Source: Phenylobacterium sp.
GTDB lineage: Bacteria > Pseudomonadota > Alphaproteobacteria > Caulobacterales > Caulobacteraceae
Length of the DNA: 57,478 bases
NCBI RefSeq assembly: GCF_030698145.1
Contig: NZ_JAUYNW010000082.1
Span: 1 to 57,478, forward strand
Reading direction: 5' to 3'
In this document: in pieces, positions 27,728-36,997 of the stretch
How the letters are laid out: every line of letters starts with the position of its first letter
Numbering within the stretch: position 1 is the stretch's first letter
Notes under the pieces: generated by a model
Seen by the model: only the letters and a program-made list of their open reading frames with translations
Database searches by the model: none
Told to the model about the DNA's origin: nothing
Position numbers and translations under genes: made by a program

Positions 27728-27810
27728 CAAAGGCCTCCCTTTGCCGGGCGTCGTTGGACGTCTATCTGACTTACCGAACAAGTTAGCGGCAATGATCCGG
27801 AGAGTCCCCC

Positions 27811-28785
27811 ATGAGCGACACCATGACCGCCATCGCCGTGGAGGACGGCAAGGGACCGGCGCAAACCCTGAAGCCGGTGATCGTCGCCCGGCCGGTTCCC
27901 GGCCCGGGACAGATCCTGATCAAGGTGGTGGCCGCCGGCGTCAACCGGCCCGACATCATCCAGCGCCTGGGCTTCTATCCGCCGCCGCCCGGCGCGCCGG
28001 CCACCCTGGGCCTGGAGGTCGCCGGCGTGGTCGAGGTCGGAGCCGGGCGATGGAAGGCCGGCGACAAGGTCTGCGCCCTGCTGGGCGGGGGCGGCTATGC
28101 GGAATACGCCGTCTGTGACGCCCGCCACGCCCTGCCGATCCCTGACGGCCTCGATTTCGTCGAGGCCGCGGCCCTGCCCGAGACCGTGTTCACCGTCTTC
28201 GCCAATGTGTTCGAGCATGGAAGCCTGAAGGCCGGCGAGACCCTGATGGTGCACGGGGCGACATCCGGCATCGGCACGACGGCGATCCAGATGGGCAAGG
28301 CGGCCGGCGCAAAGGTGTTCGCCACCGCCCGGGGCGCGGCCAAGGCGCAGGAGGCCAAGGCGCTCGGCGCCGACGTGGCCATCGACGCCGGCGCCGAGGA
28401 TTTCGCCGAGGTCGCCAAGACTCACGGCGGCGTCGATGTGGTGCTGGACATGGTCGGCGGCGACTATTTCGCCAAGGACTTGGACGCCTTGAAGGTCGGC
28501 GGGCGGATCGTGTTCATCGCCGCCCAGGCTGGGGGCGAGGTCAATCTCAGCATCATGCGCTTGATGCAGAAGCGCGCCCTGGTCACCGGCTCGACCCTGC
28601 GGCCCCGGGACGCCGACGAGAAAGCCCGCCTGGCCGCCGAGATTGAACGTGTGGTCTGGCCGTGGATCGCCGCGGGCATGGTTAGACCGCAGATCGACAA
28701 GACCTTCCCCCTGGCGCAAGCCGCCGCCGCCCACGCCCACCTCGAGAGCGGAAGCCATGTCGGCAAGGTGATGCTAATCGCCTAG
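27811..28785 (+). CDS. NAD(P)H-quinone oxidoreductase (PIG3/zeta-crystallin type)
   Basis: A 324-residue zinc-free medium-chain dehydrogenase that reduces quinones with NAD(P)H. The N-terminal GroES-like domain contains VVAAGVNRPDIIQRLGFYPPPPGAP, typical of the PIG3 group; the Rossmann domain has LMVHGATSGIGTTAIQMGKAAGAKVFATARG. Further hallmarks are VVLDMVGGDYFAKDLDALKVGGRIVFIAAQAGG and TGSTLRPRDADEKARL. No catalytic or structural zinc ligands are seen. It is divergent from the DUF1192 gene and its stop coincides as CTAG with that of the decayed SDR gene. Confidence 0.92.
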   Translation: MSDTMTAIAVEDGKGPAQTLKPVIVARPVPGPGQILIKVVAAGVNRPDIIQRLGFYPPPPGAPATLGLEVAGVVEVGAGRWKAGDKVCALLGGGGYAEYAVCDARHALPIPDGLDFVEAAALPETVFTVFANVFEHGSLKAGETLMVHGATSGIGTTAIQMGKAAGAKVFATARGAAKAQEAKALGADVAIDAGAEDFAEVAKTHGGVDVVLDMVGGDYFAKDLDALKVGGRIVFIAAQAGGEVNLSIMRLMQKRALVTGSTLRPRDADEKARLAAEIERVVWPWIAAGMVRPQIDKTFPLAQAAAAHAHLESGSHVGKVMLIA

Positions 28786-29206
28786 CCCGACTGCGGGTCG
28801 TCGACCTGGGCGGCGGCGAAGGCCGCGCGGCGCTCGTCCATCAGGCGCCGGCGCTCGGCCCGCGTCTCCCGGTCCCAGGAGTTGCGCGGCCCGACGCCGA
28901 GGCCGCCGCCGACCATCAGGTGGGTTCCGGTGACGAAGGCGCTCGCTGGCGACGAACAGGACCGCGGCGGCGATGTCGGCCGGGACGCCGGCCTTCCCGA
29001 TCGGCTGGGTGTTGGGGCGCGCTCCGGGATGGTCTGCTTGATCAGAGACGCCAGGCCTGGCGGCACGCTCTCGGCCGGTCGACGGTCCCGATCCCGGCAC
29101 AACCTCCGGTGATGACGGCGATCTTGCCCTTCAGCCGCTCCAAGCCCTCGCCCCCTTGCCCTTGGGGACGCTTCCCGCGGGCGCGGATTCTTTCAGCATC
29201 AGACAT
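28782..29206 (-). pseudogene. Decayed short-chain dehydrogenase/reductase
   Basis: Remnant of an SDR oxidoreductase. From ATG 29206 the N-terminus reads MSDAERIRARG... LKGKIAVITGGCAGIGT, a nucleotide-binding GxxxGxG motif. About 150-180 central residues, including the catalytic Ser and YxxxK, are missing. The C-terminal part is legible only by switching frame: PPGLASLIKQTIPERAP, then NTQPIGKAGVPADIAAAVLFVASE in a second frame, then SAFVTGTHLMVGGGLGVGPRNSWDRE back in the first, ending at 28782. So there is one large deletion and at least two frameshifts. A normal SDR of this kind has about 260-300 residues. It lies beside the TonB receptor pair and may be a lost catabolic gene. Confidence 0.85.
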
Positions 29207-29279
29207 CCGGGCGCCCTCCGCAAACCGAAAGCTCGATGATTCCGCCACCGGTCTGGTTGTGGCGAAATCGTGGCGATAC

Positions 29280-29295
29280 ATTACAGGGTTGTAAT
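29280..29295. promoter_or_regulatory. Palindrome upstream of receptor promoter
   Basis: ATTACA-GGGT-TGTAAT, a perfect 6-bp inverted repeat, lies eight bases before the TTGACG of the following promoter. A regulator-binding site is plausible; it is not repeated in front of the second receptor. Confidence 0.35.
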
Positions 29296-29303
29296 AAAAT
29301 CCG

Positions 29304-29384
29304 TTGACGGCTTGTCTTCCATACCCCAGCCTAAAAGAAAACGCAGTAATCGCGTGGCCAATAGAGCCAGGGTCGGGGAGGACC
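29304..29384 (+). promoter_or_regulatory. Conserved promoter-leader of first tandem receptor
   Basis: TTGACG (29304-29309), 11 bases, ATACCCCA (29321-29328), then a leader containing ATCGCGTGGCC and GTCGGGGAGGAC before the ATG. The same arrangement, with the same spacing, occurs at 32269-32352 before the second receptor; about three quarters of the bases agree. GGGGAGGA is the ribosome-binding site. Confidence 0.6.
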
Positions 29385-32057
29385 ATGATGCCTCATAGAA
29401 TTCACCTTATGGTGTCCACAGCCATGTCTGTCGCATTCTTAGCGAGTGCGGCTCAGGCGCAGACGACAATCGAAGAACTGGTCGTCACGGCCGAGCGCCG
29501 CGAACAGAGTCTTCAGGATGTGCCAGTCGCGGTCACGGCGTTCACGTCGGAAAAACGCGATCTGATCGGCATCAACACTGTCGCCGACATGACAAATTTC
29601 ACGCCCGGTCTGCAGTATTCCAGCCAGCTCGACCGCACGAGCCTGCGCGGGGTCGGCCGCCTGACCAATGTCCACGCCGCCGACGGCGCCGTGGCGATCT
29701 ACAACGACGCAGTTTACACCTCGTCCACGGTGCTGGCCGGCGCAAAGGGCCCGATCTTCGTCGACCGGGTCGAGGTGCTGCGCGGTCCGCAGGGCACCCT
29801 CTATGGGCGCAACTCCATCGGCGGGGCGATCAACGTGGTCTCCAAGCGGCCGACCGACGAGATGTCGGGCGAGATCCGCGCGACCTACGCCAACTACAAC
29901 CGAACCACCCTGGAAGGCGCCGTCTCCGGCCCGACCATGATCCCGGGCGTGAACTTCCGCCTGGTGGCCAACTGGGACAAGCAGACCAAGGGCTGGATCG
30001 AGAACATAGTCCCGGGCTACCCGGACGAAGGCAACATCATCGACACCAAGATCGTCGAAGGCCAACTCAGCTTCGAGTTCAACGACAATTTCGAGGGCTG
30101 GATCAGCGTCTCGCTGCTGAAGTGGGACAACGGCGGCGGCGGACCCGGCTCACGCCAGACCTGGACCCCCGCGCCCTATCCGACCTATTCATCGGTCGCC
30201 GCGGCCCTGATCATGAATCCCGGCTATGGCTGCAGCGGCGTGCCCACCAACGTGGTGAACCCCTCGCCCATGGGATGTGTGAACCCGGCGCTCACCGACC
30301 CGCGCAAGATCGCCTCCACCGTGCCCTATAAGGTCAAGCTCAACGACACCGTCGTAGTGGCCAGCGAGTGGATCTACCACTTCGAGAATATCGACCTGAA
30401 GTACATCACCGGCGGCACGCGCTATCACTACTATCTGCGTGGTCCCACCCCGGTCGATCAGACCGCGCCGATCACCTCGTTCACCCTGCCGGGCGGGCTG
30501 GTGATCAATCCCCGCTACGAGTTCGACTACCAGGAGATCGAGCAGTGGTGGAGCCACGAGCTCAACCTGGCCTCCACTCACATGGGGCCGTTCCAGTGGC
30601 TGGCCGGCCTCTACTATTTCCACGAAACCTACGACCAGCCGGTCTTCACCGAGATGAAGAGCCAGCCCCAGGTTGCGGGCCCGCTCGGCCTGCCGGCCAC
30701 CTTCTGCGCGCGGACCTTCAACACCTGCGCCCCGAACCCCAACCAGCGCATCTACGACAACCGGCCCCACCTCGACATCGAGTCCTACGCGGCCTTCGGC
30801 CAGATCGACTGGGAGTTCGCCGAGGACTGGAAGCTGACGCTCGGCCTGCGCTACTCCAAGGACAAGAAGTACGGCTACGAGGAGGTTCGGGTTCTCTGCT
30901 ACGCGGTGGCCGCCTGCTTCGCGCCGCCGGAACTCAATCCGGTGATTCCAGGTGGCATCCCGGTGGTCGACCTCACGCAACTACCGACGGTGGTTTCTTC
31001 GCCGGCGGCGGGCGCGCCGCTGCCCCGAGGCGTCTCGACCTACACCAGCTACGATCCGGCCAGCGGCCTGGCGCGGCGCGGCTATGACGACAGCTGGTCG
31101 GCGGTCACCGGCACGGCGGGCCTGCAATGGGAGCCCGACGACGACACGATGATCTACGGACGCTACAGCCGCGGCTACAAGGCCGGCGGCTATCGCATCG
31201 GCATCGACACGGTGCTGGGCGCCTCGCCCTTCACCGACGAGGAAACCGCCGACGCCTTTGAAATCGGCATGAAGAAGAACTTCGCCAATCTGCAGACCAA
31301 TGTGGCGATCTTCCACTACACCTATCAGAACGCCCAGGTGCCGCTGACCGTGGCCTCGACCTCGGGTGGTCTCGCCCAGGCCCAGTCGATCTTCTACAAT
31401 ATCCCGGAGGCCATCTCGCAGGGCTTCGAGCTGGAAGCGATCTGGCAGCCGATCGACAACCTGCAGATCCTGTTCAACTATTCCTACAATGACGCCCACA
31501 TTACAGAGTCCATCGGCACGGTCGACCCCGCCGATCCGGCCGCCCTCGACAAGGACGCCAAGCCGGTGGGGACCACCACCACCACCGACGTCTTCACCGC
31601 CGGCGTCCCCGGCGGCGGCTTCCAGCGCGGCCAGAACCTCGACGGCCAGCAACTGCCCAACGCGGCCAAGAACAAGTTCGCGATCAATGTGAACTACACC
31701 TGGGAACTGGCGGGCGGCGGCGCCATCACCCCATCGGTAAGCTACATCTGGCGCGACGAGCAGTACGGCAGCGTCTTCAACCGCTCCTACACCCTGTCGC
31801 CCTCCTGGGATCAGATCGACGCGCGGATCACCTGGCTGGCGCCCGGCGAGAAGCTGAAGGTCATCCTGTGGGGCAAGAACCTCGGCGACGACGTGGGCTA
31901 CGAGGGCGGCGCCACCGGCTTCCGCCGCGCCGGGGTCGTGAACCGCAATATCCTGGCCGGCCAGCCGCCGATCAATGTGGTCCAGGGCATCGCCAGCACC
32001 TACCCGCTCACCCCGCCGCGCACCTTCGGGATCGAGTTGCAGTACAAGTTCTTCTGA
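29385..32057 (+). CDS. TonB-dependent receptor, tandem copy 1
   Basis: An 890-residue outer-membrane receptor. The signal peptide MMPHRIHLMVSTAMSVAFLASAAQAQ is followed by a TonB box and plug start TIEELVVTAERREQSLQDVPVAVTAF, then LRGVGRL, VEVLRGPQGTLYGRNSIGGAINVVSKRP, and a barrel closing with TPPRTFGIELQYKFF. The 'EELVVTAxxREQSLQDVPVAV' class is abundant in Caulobacterales and sphingomonads and is used for diverse organic substrates; it is not a classic siderophore receptor. Start is the first of two adjacent ATGs after GGGGAGGA. The next gene is a clear paralogue, alignable over its whole length. Confidence 0.93.
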   Translation: MMPHRIHLMVSTAMSVAFLASAAQAQTTIEELVVTAERREQSLQDVPVAVTAFTSEKRDLIGINTVADMTNFTPGLQYSSQLDRTSLRGVGRLTNVHAADGAVAIYNDAVYTSSTVLAGAKGPIFVDRVEVLRGPQGTLYGRNSIGGAINVVSKRPTDEMSGEIRATYANYNRTTLEGAVSGPTMIPGVNFRLVANWDKQTKGWIENIVPGYPDEGNIIDTKIVEGQLSFEFNDNFEGWISVSLLKWDNGGGGPGSRQTWTPAPYPTYSSVAAALIMNPGYGCSGVPTNVVNPSPMGCVNPALTDPRKIASTVPYKVKLNDTVVVASEWIYHFENIDLKYITGGTRYHYYLRGPTPVDQTAPITSFTLPGGLVINPRYEFDYQEIEQWWSHELNLASTHMGPFQWLAGLYYFHETYDQPVFTEMKSQPQVAGPLGLPATFCARTFNTCAPNPNQRIYDNRPHLDIESYAAFGQIDWEFAEDWKLTLGLRYSKDKKYGYEEVRVLCYAVAACFAPPELNPVIPGGIPVVDLTQLPTVVSSPAAGAPLPRGVSTYTSYDPASGLARRGYDDSWSAVTGTAGLQWEPDDDTMIYGRYSRGYKAGGYRIGIDTVLGASPFTDEETADAFEIGMKKNFANLQTNVAIFHYTYQNAQVPLTVASTSGGLAQAQSIFYNIPEAISQGFELEAIWQPIDNLQILFNYSYNDAHITESIGTVDPADPAALDKDAKPVGTTTTTDVFTAGVPGGGFQRGQNLDGQQLPNAAKNKFAINVNYTWELAGGGAITPSVSYIWRDEQYGSVFNRSYTLSPSWDQIDARITWLAPGEKLKVILWGKNLGDDVGYEGGATGFRRAGVVNRNILAGQPPINVVQGIASTYPLTPPRTFGIELQYKFF

Positions 32058-32059
32058 TC

Positions 32060-32089
32060 GATCGCCGGCGGGCCCGCCCGCCGGCGATC
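32060..32089 (+). terminator. Hairpin after first tandem receptor
   Basis: GATCGCCGGCG (32060-32070) and CGCCGGCGATC (32079-32089) form a perfect 11-bp stem right after the stop codon. There is no T-run, so termination may be partial. The rest of the 295-bp gap up to 32352 holds no gene, only the second promoter-leader. Confidence 0.5.
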
Positions 32090-32268
32090 CACGACTTCTA
32101 CAAGTGACGCGTAAGTGTTCCTCACCAAGTCACCTTTGGGCGTCCTGACGACCGGGGCGCCCAACTTTTGCAGACCGCCGGCCTGAAAAGGCCGGGCCCC
32201 GCCGCCCAGAGCTCCCTCGCCCCCAGGCGCGTGGGCCTTTTGGCGTTTCGGCCTCGACACGATCTTCA

Positions 32269-32352
32269 TTGACGCGCCGTCGCCCATACCCCACCCTCGA
32301 AAAAACGCTGTGATCGCGTGGCCTAGAGAGCCGTTGTCGGGGAGGACAATCG
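32269..32352 (+). promoter_or_regulatory. Conserved promoter-leader of second tandem receptor
   Basis: TTGACG (32269-32274), 11 bases, ATACCCCA (32286-32293), ATCGCGTGGCC and GTCGGGGAGGAC in the same order and spacing as at 29304-29384. The duplication therefore included the control region, and both receptors are probably regulated alike. Confidence 0.6.
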
Positions 32353-34986
32353 ATGCGTCAGAGACTTCATCTCATGGCCACAAGTGCGCTTGCGGCTACA
32401 ATCTTTACGGGTGCCGCACACGCGCAAACAGTCGGCGGCGTGACGACGATCGAGGAACTGGTCATCACGGCCGAGAAGCGCGAACAAAGCCTTCAGGACG
32501 TGCCGGTCGCAGTTTCCGCCTTCACCTCCGAAGCGCGCGACCTGGTGGGGATCAACTCCGTCCAGGACATGACCAATTTCACGCCAGGGTTGACCTACAA
32601 CAACTCGGGGGACCGCATCACGCTGCGGGGCATCGGCCGTATTTCCAACGTGCAATCGGCCGACGGCGCCGTGGCCATCTATTCGGACGGCATCTACGAG
32701 TCGACGACGTTCCAGGCCAGCAAACCGCCGATGTTCATCGATCGGGTGGAGGTCCTCCGCGGACCGCAGGGCACCCTGTACGGGCGCAACTCCATCGGTG
32801 GCGCGATCAATGTCATCTCCAAGCGGCCGACCGAGGAGTTCGAGGCCGAGGTCCGCGCCACAGTCGCCAACTACGACTACACCCTCTTCCAGGGCACGGT
32901 GTCGGGGCCGCTGTCGGACAGCCTGCGCTTCCGTTTCAATGCGAGCTGGGAGAAGCAGCGCGATGGCTGGTTCGACAACATCGTCCCGGGGATGCCCGAC
33001 GAGGGCAACGTCATCGACCAGAACTATACCGAGCTCCAGCTCGACATGGACTTCGGGGAGAACCTCGAGGGCTGGTTCAAGATCACGCGCTATGAGTGGA
33101 ACAACGGCGGCGGCGGCCTGGGCGGTCGCGCGGCCTATACGCCCTCGCCCTACAACACCACCCAGGAAGCGCCGTCGATCTTCTACCTGAACCAGGGCTA
33201 CGCGTTCAGCGGCCAGGTGGGAGGCGTGGTCAATCCGTCCGGGACCTCGGTCAATCCGGCGATCAACGATCCGCGCAAGTTCGCCACCAACACCCCCTCG
33301 ACGGTGAGCGTCGACGACACCTTTTTCGTGGCGACGGAATTCACCTACCACCTCGAGAGCATGGACCTGCGCTACATCGGCGGCGGGGCGAAGTACCACT
33401 ACACCCTGATCGCCGACAACGATAACGGACCGGTCGACTCCTATGTCGTGCCGCTCACCGGAACGGGGACCTGCTCGGCCTTCCTGGTCTCGATCGGCGC
33501 CTGCACGCCGCTGACCATCTTCCCCAAGGCGATCACCAACTACCAGGAGGACAAGCGCTGGATCAGCCACGAGCTGAACCTGACCTCCACCCACGACGGC
33601 GACTTCCAGTGGCTGGCCGGCGCCTACTTCTACTATGAGCACTACAAGCAGCCGGTCTCGGTGCAGCTTCCCAACCAGCCGCAGTTCGCCGCCCCGGTGA
33701 ACGGGCCGCGCAATCTGCAGCGCTACTGGTACGACACACGGCCGGAGTTCAAGGACCGCTCCTACGCGGTCTTCGGCCAGATCGACTGGCAGTTCACCGA
33801 AACCCTGAAGCTGACCGCCGGCCTGCGCTATTCGCACGACCACAAATTCGGTCAGGAAGAGGCGCGGCTGATCTGCTTCGCGCTCGCCGCCTGCGGGACC
33901 TCGCCGCAGCTCCTGGGCAGCTTCACCCCGGCTGTCGACATCACAGCCGCGGCGGTGGGTTCGGGCCGGCGGCCTGATGGCAGCCTGCTGCCCGGCGTGG
34001 CGGTCGCCACGGTCATCGATCCGGTCACCGGCCTGGCCAAGCGGATCCTGGACGCGTCCTGGCAGGCGACCACCGGCACCATCGGCGTCGACTGGAAGCC
34101 CAACGACGACATCCTCGCCTACGCCAAGTACAGCCGCGGCTACAAGGCGGGCGGGTTCAACTCCGGCATCGTCGCCCCGGTGGTGACCAACCCCTTCACG
34201 GACAAGGAAAGCAACAACGCCTTCGAGCTCGGCCTGAAGTGGAACTTCGCCCGGACCTTCCAAGCCAACATCTCGGCCTTCTACTACGACTACGAGAACT
34301 TCCAGGCCCCGGTGACCATCGTCAACAACACCGGCGCGGTCGGCACCGCCCAGACCCTGTTCTACAATATCCCAAAGGCCATCTCGAAAGGCTTCGAGAT
34401 CGAGGCGATCTGGACGCCGATCGACCATCTGCGGCTGCTGGCCACCTACGCCTACAACGACGCCTATATCGACGAGGCCTCGGGCATCGTCGACTCCACC
34501 GACCCGACCGCCGTCGCGCCCGGCGCGCGGCCCAGCGGACCGCCCAGCCCGACGACCGATATCTATACGGGCCGCAAGGAACAGGGTCAGGATCTCAGCG
34601 GCAACTCCCTGCCCCAGGCGCCGAAGAACAAGCTCGCGCTGAACGCCCTCTACACCTGGGAGTTCTCGCCCGGGACCCTGATGGCCTCGGCCAGCTACAT
34701 CTATCGGGACAAGATGTACGGCTCGATCTTCACCCGCTCCTACAACGAGTCCCCGTCCTGGGATCAGGTCGACCTACGCCTGACCTGGACTGACGCCGAT
34801 GACCGCTACACGATCATCGCCTACGGCAAGAACATCTTCGATGACCTCGGCTATTATGAGGGCGCCACCTCCACTCGCCGCGCCGGGATCAATCCCGCTC
34901 TCGGCCCCCTGGTCCAGGGGATCAACACCACCTACGGCCTCACCCCGCCCCGCACCTTCGGGGTGGAGGTCCAGTACCGCTTCTAG
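32353..34986 (+). CDS. TonB-dependent receptor, tandem copy 2
   Basis: An 877-residue paralogue of the preceding gene. Signal peptide MRQRLHLMATSALAATIFTGAAHAQ, TonB box/plug TIEELVITAEKREQSLQDVPVAVSAF, VEVLRGPQGTLYGRNSIGGAINVISKRP, barrel with YAKYSRGYKAGGFNSG and final TPPRTFGVEVQYRF. Differences from copy 1 concentrate in extracellular-loop-like stretches (for example around 33120-33300 and 33420-33520), which suggests altered substrate choice. ATG 32353 follows GGGGAGGA. A strong terminator follows at 35007, separating it from the symporter genes. Confidence 0.93.
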   Translation: MRQRLHLMATSALAATIFTGAAHAQTVGGVTTIEELVITAEKREQSLQDVPVAVSAFTSEARDLVGINSVQDMTNFTPGLTYNNSGDRITLRGIGRISNVQSADGAVAIYSDGIYESTTFQASKPPMFIDRVEVLRGPQGTLYGRNSIGGAINVISKRPTEEFEAEVRATVANYDYTLFQGTVSGPLSDSLRFRFNASWEKQRDGWFDNIVPGMPDEGNVIDQNYTELQLDMDFGENLEGWFKITRYEWNNGGGGLGGRAAYTPSPYNTTQEAPSIFYLNQGYAFSGQVGGVVNPSGTSVNPAINDPRKFATNTPSTVSVDDTFFVATEFTYHLESMDLRYIGGGAKYHYTLIADNDNGPVDSYVVPLTGTGTCSAFLVSIGACTPLTIFPKAITNYQEDKRWISHELNLTSTHDGDFQWLAGAYFYYEHYKQPVSVQLPNQPQFAAPVNGPRNLQRYWYDTRPEFKDRSYAVFGQIDWQFTETLKLTAGLRYSHDHKFGQEEARLICFALAACGTSPQLLGSFTPAVDITAAAVGSGRRPDGSLLPGVAVATVIDPVTGLAKRILDASWQATTGTIGVDWKPNDDILAYAKYSRGYKAGGFNSGIVAPVVTNPFTDKESNNAFELGLKWNFARTFQANISAFYYDYENFQAPVTIVNNTGAVGTAQTLFYNIPKAISKGFEIEAIWTPIDHLRLLATYAYNDAYIDEASGIVDSTDPTAVAPGARPSGPPSPTTDIYTGRKEQGQDLSGNSLPQAPKNKLALNALYTWEFSPGTLMASASYIYRDKMYGSIFTRSYNESPSWDQVDLRLTWTDADDRYTIIAYGKNIFDDLGYYEGATSTRRAGINPALGPLVQGINTTYGLTPPRTFGVEVQYRF

Positions 34987-35466
34987 GCCTCGTTCGCGAA
35001 GGCCCCACGGGCGCGCCGGCCTCCGGCGCGCCCGTTTTGCTGCCCGCGGGACGCAGGTTTCTTGTGCCCGGAATGTTCCACCAACATCCCGGGCCGCGCG
35101 GGCCAAGCCTTGCGGGGTCGGGCCTGGGCGAAGGCCTTTGTGTCAGGAATGTAAGATCAAAATCGTTGACGGTACGGAACGCGTCCCGCAGGCTTCCGCC
35201 ATAGAAATTTGGACGCCGCGCCGCGCTTCAAGGGGCCGGTCTGGCGACCGCCAATAAATTTGCCCGTGCGGTCGGCCGCGCGGCGGGAGGAGCGCATTGG
35301 ATCGCGGTCGCCACGCGCCGATCGTCCATGGCCCCATTGCCGGGCCGGCCGCCGTCCGACCGACTCCGATTTTCGACCAAACGACTTTTGAACGCGCCGC
35401 CGCTCGGCGCAGCCGGCCACCGTGTTTTTCGGGATGCGGCCGGAGCCATTACGCCTGGAGACCCGC
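34987..35466. other. Intergenic region before the symporter cluster
   Basis: These 480 bases contain no credible gene. After the terminator at 35007-35039 there is an imperfect 27-bp palindrome at 35067-35093 (CCCGGAATGTT / AACATCCCGGG, one mismatch) and a promoter-like element with TTGACG at 35166-35171, preceded by GTAAGATCAAAATC, similar to GTAATAAAATC in front of the TTGACG at 29304. About 300 bases of leader would separate it from the first symporter gene. Confidence 0.45.
35007..35039 (+). terminator. Intrinsic terminator after second tandem receptor
   Basis: ACGGGCGCGCCGG (35007-35019) and CCGGCGCGCCCGT (35023-35035) form a perfect 13-bp hairpin followed by TTTGC. Confidence 0.85.
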
Positions 35467-36981
35467 ATGACCGCGACGGCGACCATCATCGACCGCCCGC
35501 CCCTCGGCTTCGCCACCAAGCTGCTCTACGCCGTCGGATCGGTCGCCAGCGCCGTCAAGCTCCGCAGCCTCTCCACCTTCCTGATGATCTTCTACAATCA
35601 GGTGGTCGGCCTGCCGCCGGCGACGGTCTCCTTCGTCCTGATGATCGCCCTGACCTTCGACGCGGTCGTCGACCCGCTGATCGGACAGATCTCCGACAAC
35701 TTCAAATCTAGGCTCGGCCGGCGCCATCCCTTCATGTACGCCGCCGCCATCCCGTTCTCCCTGGCCTTCTTCCTGCTCTGGAACCCGCCAGTCGGCTGGT
35801 CCGACCAGGCCCTGGTCGCCTACCTGCTGACCTGCCTGCTCACCCTGAGGTTCTTCGACACCTTCTTCGAGCTGCCGCACAGCGCCCTCGCGCCCGAATT
35901 GGCCAAGGATTACAACGAGCGCACCAGCCTGATTTCCATGCGTATGCTGTTCGCCGTGATCGGCGGGCTGGGCATGACCGTCATGGCATACCAGGTCTTC
36001 CTGAAGGAGAACCCGGACGGCTCGGGCGGCGTGCTCGCCCGCGAGGGCTACTTCGCCTACTCGCTCACCGCCGCGATCCTGGTGTTCACCGCCATCCTGG
36101 TCTCGACCCGCGGGACGCAGAGCCAGATTCCCTATCTGCGGAAGGCGCCAAGCCGCAAGATCACCTTGCCCGCCATGGCCAGGGAGGTCGCCCACACCCT
36201 CAACAACCGCGCCTTCGTGGTCGCCACCCTGACCGGCATGTGCATCGCCATCGCAGCCGGGTCGCGGAACGGCCTGGAGATCTATTTCGGCCTCTATTTC
36301 TGGGAACTGAAACAGAGCCAGCTCGCCATATTGTCGATGATCACCGTGGCGGGCGCCGCCACGGGGGTTCTCCTGGCGCCCTTGGTCGCCAGGCGCCTGG
36401 GCAAGAAGTACGGGGCCATCACCCTGTTCGCCAGCGCCCTGCTCGTCGGGATCTCGCCCGTCATCGGACGGCTGATGGGGCTGATGCCGGCCAACGGCAC
36501 GGACCTGCTGTTCGCCCTGCTGGTGGTCGAGACCATCATCAATACGGCGCTGGCCGCCGGAACCGGCGTGATCCTGGTGTCCCTGGTGGCCGACGTCATT
36601 GAGGACGCCGAGGTCAAGACCGGCAGGCGATCAGAGGGGCTGCTGCTGTCGGCCGACAACCTGTTCAAGAAGATCGTCTCGGGCGTCGGCGTGTTCATTT
36701 CCGGCGCGATCCTGACCTTCATCAACTTCCCGGAAAACGCCAAGCGCGGGGCGGTCGACCCCGACATCATCCACAACCTCGGCATGATCTACATCCCGAC
36801 GGTCGGCCTGCTCTACGGCCTGGGAATCCTCTGCCTGTTCGCCTTCAACATCGACCGGGCCAAGCACGAGGACAATCTGCGCCGCCTGCGCGAGACGGCC
36901 GAACAGGCAGGCGTGGTCGAGGAGGCCGCCTCGTCGACCAGCATCGCGGGCGGCATAGCGCCGCTGGGCTCCAAGGCTTAG
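35467..36981 (+). CDS. GPH-family sugar/cation symporter, tandem copy 1
   Basis: A 504-residue twelve-helix inner-membrane transporter of the glycoside-pentoside-hexuronide:cation symporter family (MelB-like, MFS superfamily). Signatures: FYNQVVGLPPATVSFVLMIALTFDAVVDPLIGQISDNFKSRLGRRHPFMYAAAIPF (conserved Asp pair and RRHPFMY), later ADVIEDAEVKTGRRSEGLLLSADNLFKKIVSGVGVFISG. Start ATG 35467 is preceded by GGAG; the frame extends 15 codons further. It is first of four consecutive paralogues that all read in the same direction. Substrate is unknown: no glycosidase or sugar kinase is nearby. Confidence 0.92.
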   Translation: MTATATIIDRPPLGFATKLLYAVGSVASAVKLRSLSTFLMIFYNQVVGLPPATVSFVLMIALTFDAVVDPLIGQISDNFKSRLGRRHPFMYAAAIPFSLAFFLLWNPPVGWSDQALVAYLLTCLLTLRFFDTFFELPHSALAPELAKDYNERTSLISMRMLFAVIGGLGMTVMAYQVFLKENPDGSGGVLAREGYFAYSLTAAILVFTAILVSTRGTQSQIPYLRKAPSRKITLPAMAREVAHTLNNRAFVVATLTGMCIAIAAGSRNGLEIYFGLYFWELKQSQLAILSMITVAGAATGVLLAPLVARRLGKKYGAITLFASALLVGISPVIGRLMGLMPANGTDLLFALLVVETIINTALAAGTGVILVSLVADVIEDAEVKTGRRSEGLLLSADNLFKKIVSGVGVFISGAILTFINFPENAKRGAVDPDIIHNLGMIYIPTVGLLYGLGILCLFAFNIDRAKHEDNLRRLRETAEQAGVVEEAASSTSIAGGIAPLGSKA

Positions 36982-36997
36982 GTCCGGAGCCACGATC

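Noticed and set aside
32000..32287. 95-codon minus-strand frame between the tandem receptors
   Set aside because: Overlaps the end of receptor copy 1 and the terminator hairpin; no start signal or family likeness.
35209..35391. Small open frames upstream of the first symporter
   Set aside because: Arg/Pro-rich, several overlapping on both strands, no ribosome-binding sites; typical GC-rich noise.
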